From NCBI GenBank assembly GCA_019188255.1, contig JAETXT010000009.1:248001-312000 (forward strand): a stretch of DNA of 64,000 bases. Reading direction: 5' to 3'. Position 1 is the stretch's first letter, and each line of letters opens with the position of its first letter. Below, in pieces: positions 45,465 through 56,941 of the stretch. The notes under the pieces were generated by a model. The model ran no database searches and was not told the origin of the DNA. It saw only the letters and a list, made by a program, of their open reading frames with translations. Origin of the DNA: Verticillium longisporum (taxonomy: Eukaryota; Ascomycota; Sordariomycetes; Glomerellales; Plectosphaerellaceae). Both the position numbers and the translations under genes were made by a program.

Positions 45465-46165
45465 ATGCTTCCGTTTGTCGCATTGGTGGCGGCCACGCCG
45501 TTGATGATATTCCAGGGCAACTCTGTCCTCATCACGCCGCCCAAACAGTCACACTATCCTGGCAATGCGACATTTTCAGCATCCAATTTTTACTGCTTTG
45601 CCATGCCGTCAGGCTATCTGAGCTTTGGGTGGTGTGTCCCCTGCCCAACGCCCCTACGAGAAGTTGCCATGGACCAATATCATGTTGCTGACATTATTTG
45701 CCTTGTTACAGGTGGCTCCCAGCCGATCCTTCATATGGTCACGACCGATGCCGCCCCAACTCGACCACATTCGACTGGTACGAATACAGCACAAAGGGTG
45801 AATGCACCTCCACCGAGTGTCGTGTGCACGCCGTCAACTTTGAGAACTCGGACAAGGCCAAAAGACCAGCCATGGACTTTGACTACGTGGCCTCGCTTAT
45901 CAATGTCGGTCGCGGTGACCTGGGCAACTTGGCTGTGAGCTACTTTGACGAAGAAAACGGGGCCTACGCTGTTGGGACACGAAGGCTGCTGACAGGAGCG
46001 ACGCAAGGATCGCGGGAGAATCACGATTGCCACGCAGCTTACCGCACCTTGGCTGAACTGCATCGGCGACACCATGTACCTCTTGCATTCGAGCTGGTCA
46101 ACCCCTGTACTGTAGAATCTGACGAGGACGATAACAGCCAGCAGAGCCTATTGGAAGAGCTGTGA
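45465..46165 (+). CDS. Small secreted protein of unknown function (205 aa)
   Basis: Two exons (45465-45628 and 45712-46165) joined by an 83-bp intron give 618 nt. The N-terminus (MLPFVALVAATPLMIF) is hydrophobic and probably a signal peptide; an in-frame upstream ATG at 45387 would lengthen it. The mature part has several Cys and an N-glycosylation site in CRPNSTTFDWYEYS, followed by an Asp/Glu-rich C-terminus. I do not recognise the family. It lies between the PKS and the SDR, so co-regulation is possible but unproven. Confidence 0.6.
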
Positions 46166-46302
46166 TCAAGTGAATACGCACTGATCCACATAACGTTGGC
46201 TGCCCAACATGAATCACTGGCTTCATCGTTCTTTGACCTTCATTGATACTTTTTAGTTCTATTGCTTGAAATAAAAAGCTACGCAGCGAAGCCCTGTCTA
46301 AA

Positions 46303-47169
46303 TTAAACAAGCAGCCTACCGCCGTCTGCAACAATAACGCTGCCGGTAGCAAACGTGTTCTTCATGCAATAGATGTAGGCCTCGGCGAGCTCCCCCGGCG
46401 TGCCCACCGTGTCAGTGAGAGAATTCGTCTTGAACGTATCGAGGACCGACTGCAGCCTCTCGTCGGGTATGTCGGCAAACAGCTCGGTGTGAACCGCCCC
46501 GGGGGACACGACATTCACACGAAGCGGCTTCAAGTCGACGGCGAGACCACGAGCAAGGCCCTCGACCGCCGCCCCAGCACTGACGAGAAGGGCCCAGCCA
46601 GGTGTCGGCCGGTAAGTGGTGACGCCACTGGTGAGGGTGAGCGAACTGGCAGCCGACTGATGCGTGTAGAGCGGAAGTAGCTTGGCCAGGATGATAGGTG
46701 CAACGACGCGCACGAAGTTGGTGTCCTGAACGGCCTGCACAGTCACGTCGGGCACCTTGACGATCTTCAAGGGTGCGCCGGCAGTAAAGACAACGTGGTC
46801 CAGCAGGCGTGTGCGTCCGGCCGTTGCCGACTCGAGGGCCGATGCGAGGTTCTCCTCGAGCGTGGCCGCATTCGCCAGGTCGCAGGTGACGCTAGAGATG
46901 CGCGGCGATTCCTCGCCCAGGGCGCCGCTGCCACTGCTTTGACCTGCTGACCCTGGCCCGCTGCCTGGCGGGATCGCGGGGTTGACGATGCCAGTACGCA
47001 GGCGGTCGACAGCCTTGCGCAGTTTGGCCTCGTTGCTGCTGCTAATGATAACGTCGGCGCCGTGCTCGAGCGCCGCTTCGGCGACGCTGAAGCCAATGCC
47101 GGAGCTGCCCCCAAGGACCAGAAGCCGCCGGCCCTGGAGCTTGGAGACGTACCGCAGTGCGTGGGCCAT
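46303..47169 (-). CDS. Short-chain dehydrogenase/reductase without YxxxK
   Basis: Single exon, 288 aa. The Rossmann dinucleotide motif is intact: LGGSSGIG at residues 19-26. FTAGAP takes the place of NNAG, TSGVTT carries the catalytic-type Ser, and RVNVVSPGAVHTEL follows the active site. Where classical SDRs have YxxxK, this protein reads PGWALLVSAGAAVEG, so both Tyr and Lys are absent. My recollection is that a fungal SDR subgroup with a PGW..AAVEGL signature shares this, so it may not be damage. A low-complexity Gly/Ser insert lies near residue 70. It is near the PKS and divergent from the MFS gene; a tailoring role is plausible. Confidence 0.8.
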   Translation of the reverse strand: MAHALRYVSKLQGRRLLVLGGSSGIGFSVAEAALEHGADVIISSSNEAKLRKAVDRLRTGIVNPAIPPGSGPGSAGQSSGSGALGEESPRISSVTCDLANAATLEENLASALESATAGRTRLLDHVVFTAGAPLKIVKVPDVTVQAVQDTNFVRVVAPIILAKLLPLYTHQSAASSLTLTSGVTTYRPTPGWALLVSAGAAVEGLARGLAVDLKPLRVNVVSPGAVHTELFADIPDERLQSVLDTFKTNSLTDTVGTPGELAEAYIYCMKNTFATGSVIVADGGRLLV

Positions 47170-47736
47170 GGCTTCTGCTTAGGTACACAATGCAGAGGGG
47201 AGATATTTTGGGTGTTTGCGCGTCGCGGGGATTGTCAAGGGTGTGTCCTCACAAAAGTTACACGCATGTAATGTCGCCGTTTTCCTGCCGCCCTTCGCCG
47301 ACGCCCTCGTATAAAACCGCCTTTCTTTGCTGGAGTTAACGGTCTTAAACCCATGTCGCGCAAGCATGCAGGCTTGCTGACCATTGCGGTCATGACCCTC
47401 CACTTATGCGGGCCGCGGCCGCTACTCCGTGTCGCCGCCAACTTGACCCGCTTCATAGCCCTGATGTGCTACCTTTTACTGCTCTGCGTATGTAGCCACG
47501 GGATTGTGAGCTTGAACAAGATGAAAATGGTCCATGAAGCTCATGTTTACAAACTGGCGGTTGTGAATAAGTCTCCCAGGGCAGATATGGACTTGATGAT
47601 CGTAATATGTAGCTTGTAGATTGTCTTTGTCAAATCTCTCGATTCAATTCGTTCCTTGTGTTCGCTGTGTTGCGTTGAGGAACTTCGCATGTCTTCTAAA
47701 CCATCCTAACATCCGCAAATCAAACATACGATAACC
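47170..47736. promoter_or_regulatory. Shared divergent promoter region, SDR and MFS
   Basis: 567 bp between two genes transcribed away from each other. I see no specific operator that I can name. The geometry suggests joint regulation. Confidence 0.35.
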
Positions 47737-49484
47737 ATGGCCATCACAGCACCGACCAACGACTTGGAGCACGCGAGGCGCCATGTGCGACGAAACTTCG
47801 TCGTTCTGGCCTTCCTCTGCATGGCCGAGCCGCTTTCTTCAACCATATTGCTACCCTTTGTGTACTTCATGGTCAAGGACTTTGGTTACGAAGAAACTGA
47901 AATTGGAGCAAAGGCCGGTCTACTGAGTAAATGATGCCCTTGGTCCCGAACTTCGAGCTCGGCAGAAAAGCAAGTACTGATGACGTTTGTCGCGCAAACT
48001 TCAGCCTCGGCCTTCTTCCTCGTGCAGATGGTCTCGACGCCAGTTTGGTGCATCATCTCGGACCGTATCGGCAGAAAGCCTTGTCTCGTCTTCGGACTCG
48101 TCGGCACCGCCTTTGCCATGATTCTCTTTGGGACTTCGCAGTCGCTGCCCTGGGCTATTGCAAGCTGTGCGCTGTGTGGCTTGCTGAACGGCAACCTCGC
48201 CGTCTCACGAACCATGGTCGGTGAGTTGGCTGAAGCAACAGGAGTCGCAAAGGGCAGGACCTTCAGCATCTTTGGGTTCTGTATCGGTGTTGGCTGGATG
48301 GGTTCGTCATTTCCTCTTTCCCCACATCAATGTGGCCGTGTCTTCGTCTTGAAGCATGATTCTAACGACGTAAACAGTCGGTCCCTTCATCGGAGGTTCA
48401 CTCGCCAGCCCAGCCGAACAAATGGGGTTCAGTGGCCCCCACGGGCTCTTCGAGACGTACCCGTTTCTCCTGCCATGTCTGTTCAGTACAGTCTACAACT
48501 TGAGCGTTGGGACCTTGACTCTGCTGTTTCTCACCAAAACAGGCAAGCTTGCAGAGCAAGCAGCCCACGGTGATGATGGCAACGACAACGACGAGACCGG
48601 GGAAAATGAAAGCTCTCGCCTGCTTGCTCCAGGCCGATACAACTCTGGTACAAGTGCTGAACATGATATCTCGCCGTGTTTCCATCAGGGTGTCAAGGAA
48701 CAGCCACTCAATCTCCGCCGAGCACAGGGCTTCCTTTTGCTCTCATCATTGTCAGTGACTCTTCTTGCAAGCTGGACATTGGGTCTCATATTGAAACTGC
48801 CTTTACGCCGTCGACCATGCTAATCGAACGTACCTGCAGCTTCTACTTCGTCCACATCATCTGTTTCGACGAATTGTACGCGTTGTTTGCAGCGTCGAGC
48901 TCGTCTCAGGGCATTGGTCTCTCCTTCCAGCCGCGACAAATCGCCAGTTCGCTCGCATATGCAGGGCCTGCCATGATTGGGGCTCTGCTGTGGTTTCCGG
49001 CGCTGCACCAAAGGTTCACGTCCATGCCGCTCTACCGGCTTGCAGCTGTGGTGTCCCTCGTTTTGTTACCCTTGTTCTCGCTTCTACCCAAGGTTGCTGC
49101 TGAGCATGGGCCTTCTGGCGGGACTCCGATTGTCTTGTGGGCTCCGCTGATTGTGCTGATTCTTTTCCGATACGCCGCCATGGTCGTTGGTCTGGCGAGC
49201 TTGCAAATCATGGTACGTTGCGTTCCGACTGCGGTCACGATGTACATGCTTACGATGTTGTGTCACAGTCAAACGACATGGTCAAGCCCGAAGAGAGGGC
49301 GCTGATCAATGGTCTCGGCCAGTCGGTGGGCTCCTTTGCGCGCGCTGTTGGGCCATCGCTTGGTGGTTTCACGTGGTCATGGAGTCTTGGGAACAACCTC
49401 ATCGCGCCATTTGACTTTCACGCCAGCGTACCTTTCTTTCCAGTGCCATCCGCCGGCGTTTTGTCACGTCCGTTATTTTACTGA
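47737..49484 (+). CDS. MFS transporter (12-TM, DHA1/ZRT-like efflux type)
   Basis: Five exons: 47737-47926, 48005-48301, 48378-48750, 48840-49212 and 49269-49484 (1449 nt, 482 aa). The donor at 48751 is GTCAGT. MFS hallmarks: PFVYFMVKDFGY, the loop motif SDRIGRKP between TM2 and TM3, GLLNGN in TM4, and GQSVGSFARAVGPSLGG in TM10-11. After FDFHAS (about 49430) the annotated frame ends soon, but another frame downstream (to about 49640) encodes a hydrophobic helix and a polar tail typical of the missing TM12. Either a one-base frameshift or an unrecognised last intron is responsible. It could export the metabolite of the locus. Confidence 0.7.
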
Positions 49485-50263
49485 TCGTCGGGCCATGGTT
49501 TGTACTTCTCGCTTTGATTTCCTCTGCGCAGTTCATCAGCTCGCTGGCGCTGCCGAATCAGCAGGAATTGGATGCGGAACACAAGAGATGGAAATTGATG
49601 CCAGGGCTAGATTCGAGAAGACCAGAACGAGTGTGATAGAATAGTGTCGGTCTTGGGTGCGGTATGGCGGCGTGGACGGCAAGGAAAGGAACGTGCCGGC
49701 GCCGGCCTGCGCCGTTCCGCCCAATGACCGTATGTCGGCCCCATTCTGTTAGCGTCGCCGACCGTCGCCGACGCTAATGCACGTTTAAAATCGAGACCCA
49801 CTCGCATCTTTTGCATCGTGCATCGTTCTTTCTTCCGCTCGAGGATGAACGATGTGATAATTGAACTGCGGAAACGCGTGCCGTGACGTATTAGGCAAAA
49901 GATAGTGGGATTGCTTCTATTACTCCGACTCCGTAATCTGTTCAGTATTCCTGTGCCATCGGCTTGTTGGTGGTGTCGTTGCTTTGCTAATCGCCCCGTT
50001 TCCATGGCCCGGCACTCGGCTGGGCCCCTGGCACCTGTACCTGCACCTGCGTCGCCGAAAGAAGGGGTCCTTCCTCAGCTCTGCATGTCGCTGTCGGACA
50101 AGAACAGCTGCATAATAAGACAGGCAGGCTCTCTCTCTTTCCTCCTCTCCTATCGAATTGATCTTAACAAAGACATCCCTTCTGCTCCTCGAATCGACGT
50201 CTCGCTCGATCTCCTCCTGTCCACCGACTTTGACAGTTTGCAGTCACTGCCGCCGTCTCCGAA
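49485..50263. other. Intergenic region between two MFS genes
   Basis: The first part (to about 49642) contains the out-of-frame C-terminal-like sequence of the upstream MFS gene. The rest looks like 5' flank of the second transporter, with pyrimidine-rich tracts. No other gene is seen. Confidence 0.45.
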
Positions 50264-52208
50264 ATGTCCACTGCCACTACAACCACAGATGAGGGCACCA
50301 AGCCGCCTCTCGAAGAGCCCGCGACCGACTCCTCGCAGGTGGACGTCGACGTCGAAAAGCAAGACGCCGCCGCCTCTCAGGATGAACCTCCCGCGAAGTT
50401 GCCGCCTGGAGCCAAGGCAGGCCTGACGGTCCGTCAGTTCTGGCTCGCCATGCTGGGTCTCAATGTCGGCATGCTGCTGACGGCGCTCGACTTCAACATT
50501 GTCGCCACGGCCGTGCCCATCATCTCCTCCGAGTTTAAGGAATACAACAACTCTGCGTGGCTCGGAACCAGCTTCCTCATCACTTTTGCCATTATCATGC
50601 CCATCACCTCCAAGCTCAGCGACGCCTTTGGCCGCAAGAACGTCTTCCTCGCCGCCACCGTTGTCTTTATCATTGGGAGTGCTCTCTGCGGCTGGTCCAA
50701 CAGCATGAACATGCTGATTGCGTCCCGCGCGGTGCAGGGTCTCGGTGCTGGTGGCATTTACGGTCTTGTGAATGTAGGTGACCTTCACTTGCATTTAGGA
50801 TGACGGCTGGTTGCGGCCTGTATAACTGATTCCAATCTTTACAGGTCATTCTTACCGACCTTGTGCCACTCCAAGATGTAGGCAAGTATCTTGCTGTCAC
50901 CGCCATTGTCTGGGGTATCGCAGACATTGCCGGACCCTTGTTGGGCGGCGCATTTTCTCAGTACGTGGTTCCACTGTCCATCTCTCCTACGCAATCTTCG
51001 ATCATCTGCTTACGCTTCTTGCAACTACAGATACGCGACATGGAGGTGTTGCTTCTGGATCAACCTCATCATCTCACCCATCAGTTTCGTATTGTCGCCA
51101 TTGTTCTCAAGCTTCCCCACAACAGAAACACCACCGTCAAGGAGGAGTTCCTCAAATTTGACTACCTCGGCACCGTCCTCATCTCCGGCGGCACCACGAC
51201 CCTCGTCCTCGGCCTTCAGTGGGGCGGAAACATCTTCCCCTGGGGCGACGCGAAAGTCATCGGCACTCTGGTCGGAGGCTTCGCCATGATTGTCCTTTTC
51301 TACGTCTCCGTCCACTTCGCGAAGGACCCGCTCATCTTCCCCTCCATGTTCAAGAGCCGCACTCTCATCTGCCTCTTCATTGCTGAGTTCTTCTTCGGTG
51401 TGACCCTTCTCGGTAGGTTGCCACGATAGCCGCTTCTTTCTTCCAGCTCTATCTCCGAAGACCACCTGCTGACAAGAAGTCTATGTAGGCACCATGTACT
51501 ACGTTCCCCAGTTTTTCCAGCTCGTCTTTGGAGATACAGCCATCCTCTCTGGTGTTGGTCTCCTGCCTATGGTACGTCAGAGAATGAATAGAGGCCCAAC
51601 ATCCTCACAAACGTAAAAGCCCCGACTTACCATTCCTCGTTTTGAAACAGATGCTCGGTCTCATTATCGGCAACCCCATCGCAGCGTGGGTCACCAGCAA
51701 GTACGGCGTAACAATCATCAACGCCGTCGTCGGCGCCGGGCTTGAGATTCTAGCCTGCGGCCTCATGACCCGCTGGAACGCCAACACACCACGCGCCGAG
51801 GCCATCGTCGTCCTCATCATCCTCGGTATCGGCATGGGCGCCGTCATGTCCGCCCTCCTACTGAGCTGTCAAGTGTCCGTGCCCCCAGCCCAGATTGGCG
51901 TCGTCACGGGCCTGGCCATTTTCATCCAGACGGTCGGCGACATGTTCGGCATCGCCATATTTGCCGCCGTCTACCTCAACAGGCTCAAGAGCATCCTGCA
52001 GGGGCTGGGCCTCACAGCTGATCAGGTCGGCGTTGTCCTGCTGGATGTGCAGCACATCCGGCAGACCTTTAGCGGCGACCAGCTGCAGGACATTATTGAT
52101 GTCTATGCACGCAGTCTTCAGAACGGCTGGTGGTTCATGTTTGCAGCTGCGTCGGCCGTCCTGGTCTTCTCTGCCGTCTGCCGCCAGTACAAGTTTGGAG
52201 ACAAATGA
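50264..52208 (+). pseudogene. MFS transporter (14-TM, DHA2 type) with an apparent frameshift
   Basis: Exons 50264-50773, 50845-50960, 51031-51412, 51489-51571 and 51651-52208 have clean GT..AG borders. A disordered Thr/Glu-rich N-terminus precedes TM1 (LTALDFNIVATAVPII), the loop motif SDAFGRKN, GLGAGGI in TM4 and the DHA2 motif GIADIAGPLLGG. The exons sum to 1649 nt, not a multiple of three. The break lies in exon 3 near 51090-51097, between the FWIN helix and LPHNRNT. The remaining sequence is in good condition to the FGDK end, so the lesion may be recent or an assembly error. Drug or metabolite efflux is the usual family role. Confidence 0.7.
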
Positions 52209-52877
52209 GGGCTTGACACCGATGAGGTCCGTCACTCATAGTATTTACCGGTGTTTGGTGCCAATATTCTTTTGCTCTGGGGAACTTTGACTTGCAGTTG
52301 ACTTGCAGTTATCCCAACTTGATCGGGTTCTCTTTAAGTAGTCTCTATTTGTTTAGATAGCAAGATTCTCTATTCGGAATCGTCAAGCCGGTGCCAGAGT
52401 TGTATTGCATATCACTGCATTCAAGGGGACAGGAGGATAGCAGACGTTCTAAGAGCAAAGCCATTGTCCTTCTCATACGACCGAACGCAGCTCTAGGATA
52501 CAAATACCATGAACAAGTAAATAATCAAGCAGATGCGTTGTTCGTGCCCATTGGTCAATATATTATTATGTCAAATGCTTTGAACGCAAACCCAGCTCCA
52601 CCACCACCGACTATATTGCAGCTCTTGATCCGCATTATTTGTCCAGGGCCCGCGATGTGTCAAATGGCATACTCGTAGATTCCAGAAAGCAGTGGACATC
52701 GTGCAGACACATCAGAAATGCTAAGGGTTTTGCTGCGTCACCAACACTCCGTCTCATACCGAGGCCAACTCGACCAAGAATTGCATATGGGCCATGTCTG
52801 AGGTGCATCGCATGCGGATCGTTATTGTATTACATTTTACTGACGTGGTTGGGTCAACAGAGTGTGGAGTCCAACAT
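52209..52877. other. Intergenic, nothing recognised
   Basis: 3' flank of the DHA2 transporter. It has small frames only and ends at the R2 repeat. Confidence 0.45.
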
Positions 52878-53035
52878 GTTGGAGGGGGTCAAGTGCGGAA
52901 GAAAAGGTGTGTGTATTGCGTAGCTATTCCACAGGGCAGGAGGGTGCCTGGAACTAAGCTATGGGAGGCACTGGGGGCACCAGCCACCTGGCACCAGGTG
53001 AAGGCCACTGACCAAGTGAATGCCACGACCAACAC
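52878..53035 (+). repeat. Dispersed repeat R2, copy 2
   Basis: Same orientation as 16074-16285 and similar over most of its length, but without the TACC microsatellite insert. Shared words include TGTTGGAGGGGGTCAAGTGC, GGGTGCCTGGAA and CCACCTGGCACCAGGTGAA. Confidence 0.6.
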
Positions 53036-53116
53036 AATACAGGAACCTGGCCCGGACCGCAAGGTCGTGGTACCAAGGTGTTGTCGCCTTCCTACTCTAT
53101 TCGCAACGCTATTTTA

Positions 53117-53205
53117 CTAGAGCAGATAGATAAATAGAGTAAAGAGGTCTTCGATAGGTAGTATCTATAGTTATTTGTTATGTAGCGGGTAAGAATATAT
53201 TAAAA
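53117..53205 (+). repeat. Possible decayed R1 LTR fragment
   Basis: AGAGCAG..GAGTAAAGAGGTCTTC..ATAG and a later GAATATAT resemble the R1 5' half with several substitutions. It follows R2 copy 2 by about 80 bp, as the R1 fragment follows R2 copy 1 at 16 kb. The similarity is weak. Confidence 0.3.
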
Positions 53206-53463
53206 CTCTAACCTTGCAGCGAGAAAGATGTGTTGGGGGTAGTCGCTTCTTTCCAACCAAGGCTCCACATATTGGTCAGCCAAGTGGCCAATTGAAATCA
53301 TGTGCCAATTCAAGGAGCGTGTGCAATGCCACAGGCTAGAGCAGGTTGGTCTTTATCCATCACCATCAACAACATGCCCAACTTGAAGCCGGCCCAAGAT
53401 ATGTGAACCGTTCATCGACAGCGTTCCAGGTTTGCATCTTGACTCCATCATCAGCTTTAAAAT

Positions 53464-54814
53464 ATGCGGTCCTTGGCATGCCATTTCGTGAAAAAGCAAA
53501 GCCAAGGTCTGCAATGCTTCGCGCGTACGCTGCGGCCATTCAGGCGAACCATAGCAACCGATGGACCGCTCTATGAGCATATCAACGTCGTCGAACGACT
53601 AGACGGATATCGACCCGGCGGTTATCACCCAGTTCAATTGAATGATAAACTCCAGGAACGATACTCGATTATCGAAAAGCTCGGGTACGGATCGTACTCC
53701 ACGATCTGGCTCGCACGAGATGAAAAGCTGAGCAGATACGTGGCAGTCAAGATTGGGATCGCGAACCACAGCTCCAAGGAAGCCCAGGTCCTGGAACAAC
53801 TTTCGGCCTGTCCAACTAATGACTGGAGTGACCGTCTCATCCCCCCCGTCCTCGACCGTTTCGAGCTCACAGGCCCCAACGGGACACATTCGTGCCTGGT
53901 TACCACGCCGGCCAGATGCAGTCTCGTCGAGGCTCTCAAGGACTATGATCTATTCCCACTTAATGCCGCCAGATCTCTCGCTGCCCAACTTATCATAGCA
54001 GTTGCTCGTGTACATAGGCTGGGAATTGTTCATGGAGGCCAGTTGTGTTCGGATAGCTACCTCGGGATGCCGCTGACGTTTCTCAGATATCCACCTCGGC
54101 AATCTGCTCCTCCAATTGCCGGGCAAAGACATCGACAAGCTTACCGTCAACGAGCTCTACAAGAAATATGGCGACCCAGAGGCAGAGCCGGTGGTAAGGG
54201 TCGACAAGCAACCAATCACGTCGCTATCTGTCCCAGCATATGCCTATACGCCAGCTTGGCTCGGGAAACCTGCGGAAGAGGTTACTCTCTCTGAAGCTAA
54301 GCTTATGCTCACCGACCTTGGCACAGCCTTCTCACCTGCTCACGAGACTCGACTGCAATCATTTACGCCTCGTAAGACCCGTCCGCCCGAACCGCGCTTC
54401 GATCCAACGACTCCCTTATCGTATGCATCCGACATTTGGAGTCTCGGCTGCATCATCTGGGAGATCCTCGGCGTTAGACCATTCCTCCGCAACTTCCTCC
54501 CAGAACTAGACGATGTCACGGCAAACCAGATCGATGCTCTAGGTCCGTTGCCAGATGAGTGGTGGGACGCTTGGGACGGGAAGTGGAAGCGTTTCGTCGC
54601 CAACGGTCAGCCGACGGAGGGAAGGCAGCCCTGGACCTTTGACCAGCGGTTCGAGGACGCGATCCAGGGCCCGAGACGACGCAGGAAGTGGGACACTATG
54701 GACGAGAGGGAGAGCAAGGCGTTCTGCGAATTGATCAAGGACATCTTGAAGTTCAGGCCAGGTGAGCGGCCAACCGCGGAGGATATACTTCGGAGCCAGT
54801 GGATGACGGAGTAG
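53464..54814 (+). CDS. SRPK-like serine/threonine protein kinase (433 aa)
   Basis: Two exons (53464-54037 and 54087-54814) sum to 1302 nt. The 49-bp intron begins GC instead of GT (GCCAGTTG) and ends CAG; only this splice rebuilds the catalytic loop HGDIHLGN from HG and D. The Gly loop is KLGYGSYST (residues 73-80) and the ATP-binding Lys is in YVAVKI (Lys96). LTDLGTA occupies the DFG position. The segment PGKDIDKLTVNELYKKYG after the catalytic loop and SDIWSLGC in subdomain IX match fungal SRPK-type kinases. The N-terminus (first about 35 residues) is basic and could be a mitochondrial-type presequence. Role unknown. Confidence 0.8.
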
Positions 54815-55497
54815 GCGATGCGGGATGCCGAGAAGACTTGGGCGTCGAGAGACTGACGGACCTTTGAGTAGTCAACCCCAGAGAGAGAGACGGATTCGAG
54901 CTCGCATATCCCTTTCTAGCATCAAGCGTGTACAGTAATTAGATCTGCAAAACTAATTAAGTTGGCCAACGAGAACGTCTCATGCAATTGGCAGCGAGTG
55001 ACAGTCTTTCGTCTTCTCGATTGCTGGGACCTGTAAGGAAAGTATGAGCAATCGCAGGTTTAGCTAAAAGAGAAAGATAGGAATAAGTTCAATTATTAAG
55101 AATCTAATACATTATAGGGCTGAGGCATTGCGTCTAAGATAATCCATATACAGAAACAGTATAAGACTAATATTAAATACTTCTTTAAGCGATAGAATAT
55201 ACTTATTATAAACCCATTTGGCTGGTTCACCTACCCAGATATTCCCTTCCCGCGCCTGTCGCGGTGAATGATACCCAGGTGGTTGCCTTGTTTTCTGAGC
55301 TATAAAAACTGAAACTCACCTGTTCGCCTTTTATGAACCTCCCTTATCTACGCTTACCCACTGGCCTAACTACCTGAACTACCTTTCAGCCCAATATTAA
55401 ACCTACAGAGGCTCACCAAGCTCACTGCGGATAGTTGCTTTCGCTTTGCAGACCGCATTCTTTTGATTGACCTCAAACGGCCATCACTCAAGACAAC
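54815..55497. other. Intergenic, moderately AT-rich, no gene seen
   Basis: 683 bp of 3' flank and then the promoter of the broken 2EXR gene. The short TA-rich stretch at 55080-55210 could be a small RIP relic. Confidence 0.4.
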
Positions 55498-56127
55498 ATG
55501 GCGAACTCACAGGAATCGACACCGGCCATGCTGCAACTGATCCAGCTGACCAAGACCATTTCGGAAACACAGTCTGCCATTGCCGCAACGCAGAGCAAAA
55601 TGGCAGAGACGCAGAGCACCATTGCCGCCACGCAGCAGTCAATGCTCGCCACACTTGGCAGTCCAAAGCCGGAGAAGCAAGAAAGTGTGTTACAATGCCG
55701 CAGGACCAGATTTGAGGATGAGCTGACGTTTCTGTTCTAGAGCCTGCCAAAAAAGCGTGAGGATTCCTCAGTGGCGCCTGTAGCCTTTTCAGAGTTTTCT
55801 CATCTGCCCACTGGTATCAGAGTGGCCATCTGGACGACGGCGTTACCTTTAGGCGTGATACATGAGGTACTTGGTACAGACCAGCGCGTGGGAATTCGAA
55901 AAGATTCTCTCCATACGGTGAAGACGTTTATGGCGGCGATTACAGATGGTCCCTTGGATTTCGCAACAAATTGCCTCCGTCCAGTATCCGCGGTGCTTGT
56001 AAAGAGGCCTGGCGCGTGACGGAGGCCAATGGACGCTGATGCTTGGACCACGGGTGGCTCAACAAATATCGCGGCGCTGTCTTGCTCCTACGGAGGTGTT
56101 GATTAGACTTGGAGGAATGAGGTCCCG
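55498..56127 (+). pseudogene. Broken 2EXR-family gene, first of a tandem pair
   Basis: Exon 1 (55498-55689) encodes a repetitive Gln/Thr coiled coil (SAIAATQSKMAETQSTIAAT). An intron (about 55690-55740) precedes the 2EXR start FSEFSHLPTGIRVAIWTTALP. Homology to the intact neighbour continues through KEAWRVTEANG (in another frame), but frameshifts and three stop codons interrupt it, and the similarity ends at the R1 LTR at 56128. The C-terminal half is missing. Function of 2EXR proteins is unknown. Confidence 0.75.
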
Positions 56128-56309
56128 TGTCAGTGCTTGGTCTAGAGCAGAGTGAGGAGATGTTCCACACGTGGTTCGCAGGCAATAGATAATAGGTATG
56201 GGGCTGTAATACATCTAAGTTGGCTCTCCGCCGTCCTTATATACACGTTCTCGTAGTCCTTAGCCCCTAGCCAGCCCCATGTTCCATGGTTCCGCAGGGC
56301 CACCTGACA
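56128..56309 (+). repeat. Solo LTR, family R1 copy
   Basis: 182 bp with TGTCAG and CTGACA ends, aligned along its whole length with the copy at 5557-5741. It lies at the end of the decayed 2EXR gene and has no internal coding region. Confidence 0.75.
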
Positions 56310-56941
56310 TTCACGTAGAGCATATGGATCAATCGATGCTATGATTGGCACAATTGAGGTTTTGCAATAGGCTAAGTCGTCGAGTATCTCGCTAGGACGA
56401 AGCCTTAGATGACTTTGTAATAGATAAAGATAAGAAGAAAAGAAGAAATTTGCTCAAGGTCAACGTACCCTTTATAAAGAAGGTCAGGAATCGAGTACGA
56501 GCCTCTTAGTAAACTAGCGACGAAGGCATAGCTATAGACTTGTAGCTTGGTCGGATATCACCCGCAACAGGTTGCCAGCAATAAAAGGTGTTCCTCGCGT
56601 CCTGCTGAATCATGATGTTGTATGATCCAATTCATGGCCACCATTGCACGCTGTGGTTTGCGTCACCTTAGGTACCTACCCACCTACGTGCCTATGGTAA
56701 GGTACTCTAGGGAGGTAAGTAGGGCGCTTTTCGCTCCGTACCTTCCGCCTGATTCGTTCCTGCTGTAAGTGATACTAAAATAGTTTCCGCAACCTAGACT
56801 TTCTCCCTTTTGAACACTGCCCTTTAGTAGATTCTTAAGCCTACCACACCCCCTTTTCCAATTGACAGTCAATCTCCTTCTTCCCACCATTCCCATTCCT
56901 TTTACACCGCCGAAGATAGTACCTCAGGTACTTGAGAGAGA
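56310..56941. other. Intergenic, promoter side of intact 2EXR gene
   Basis: It contains a short ACCTACC-rich stretch at 56671-56693. No gene seen. Confidence 0.4.
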
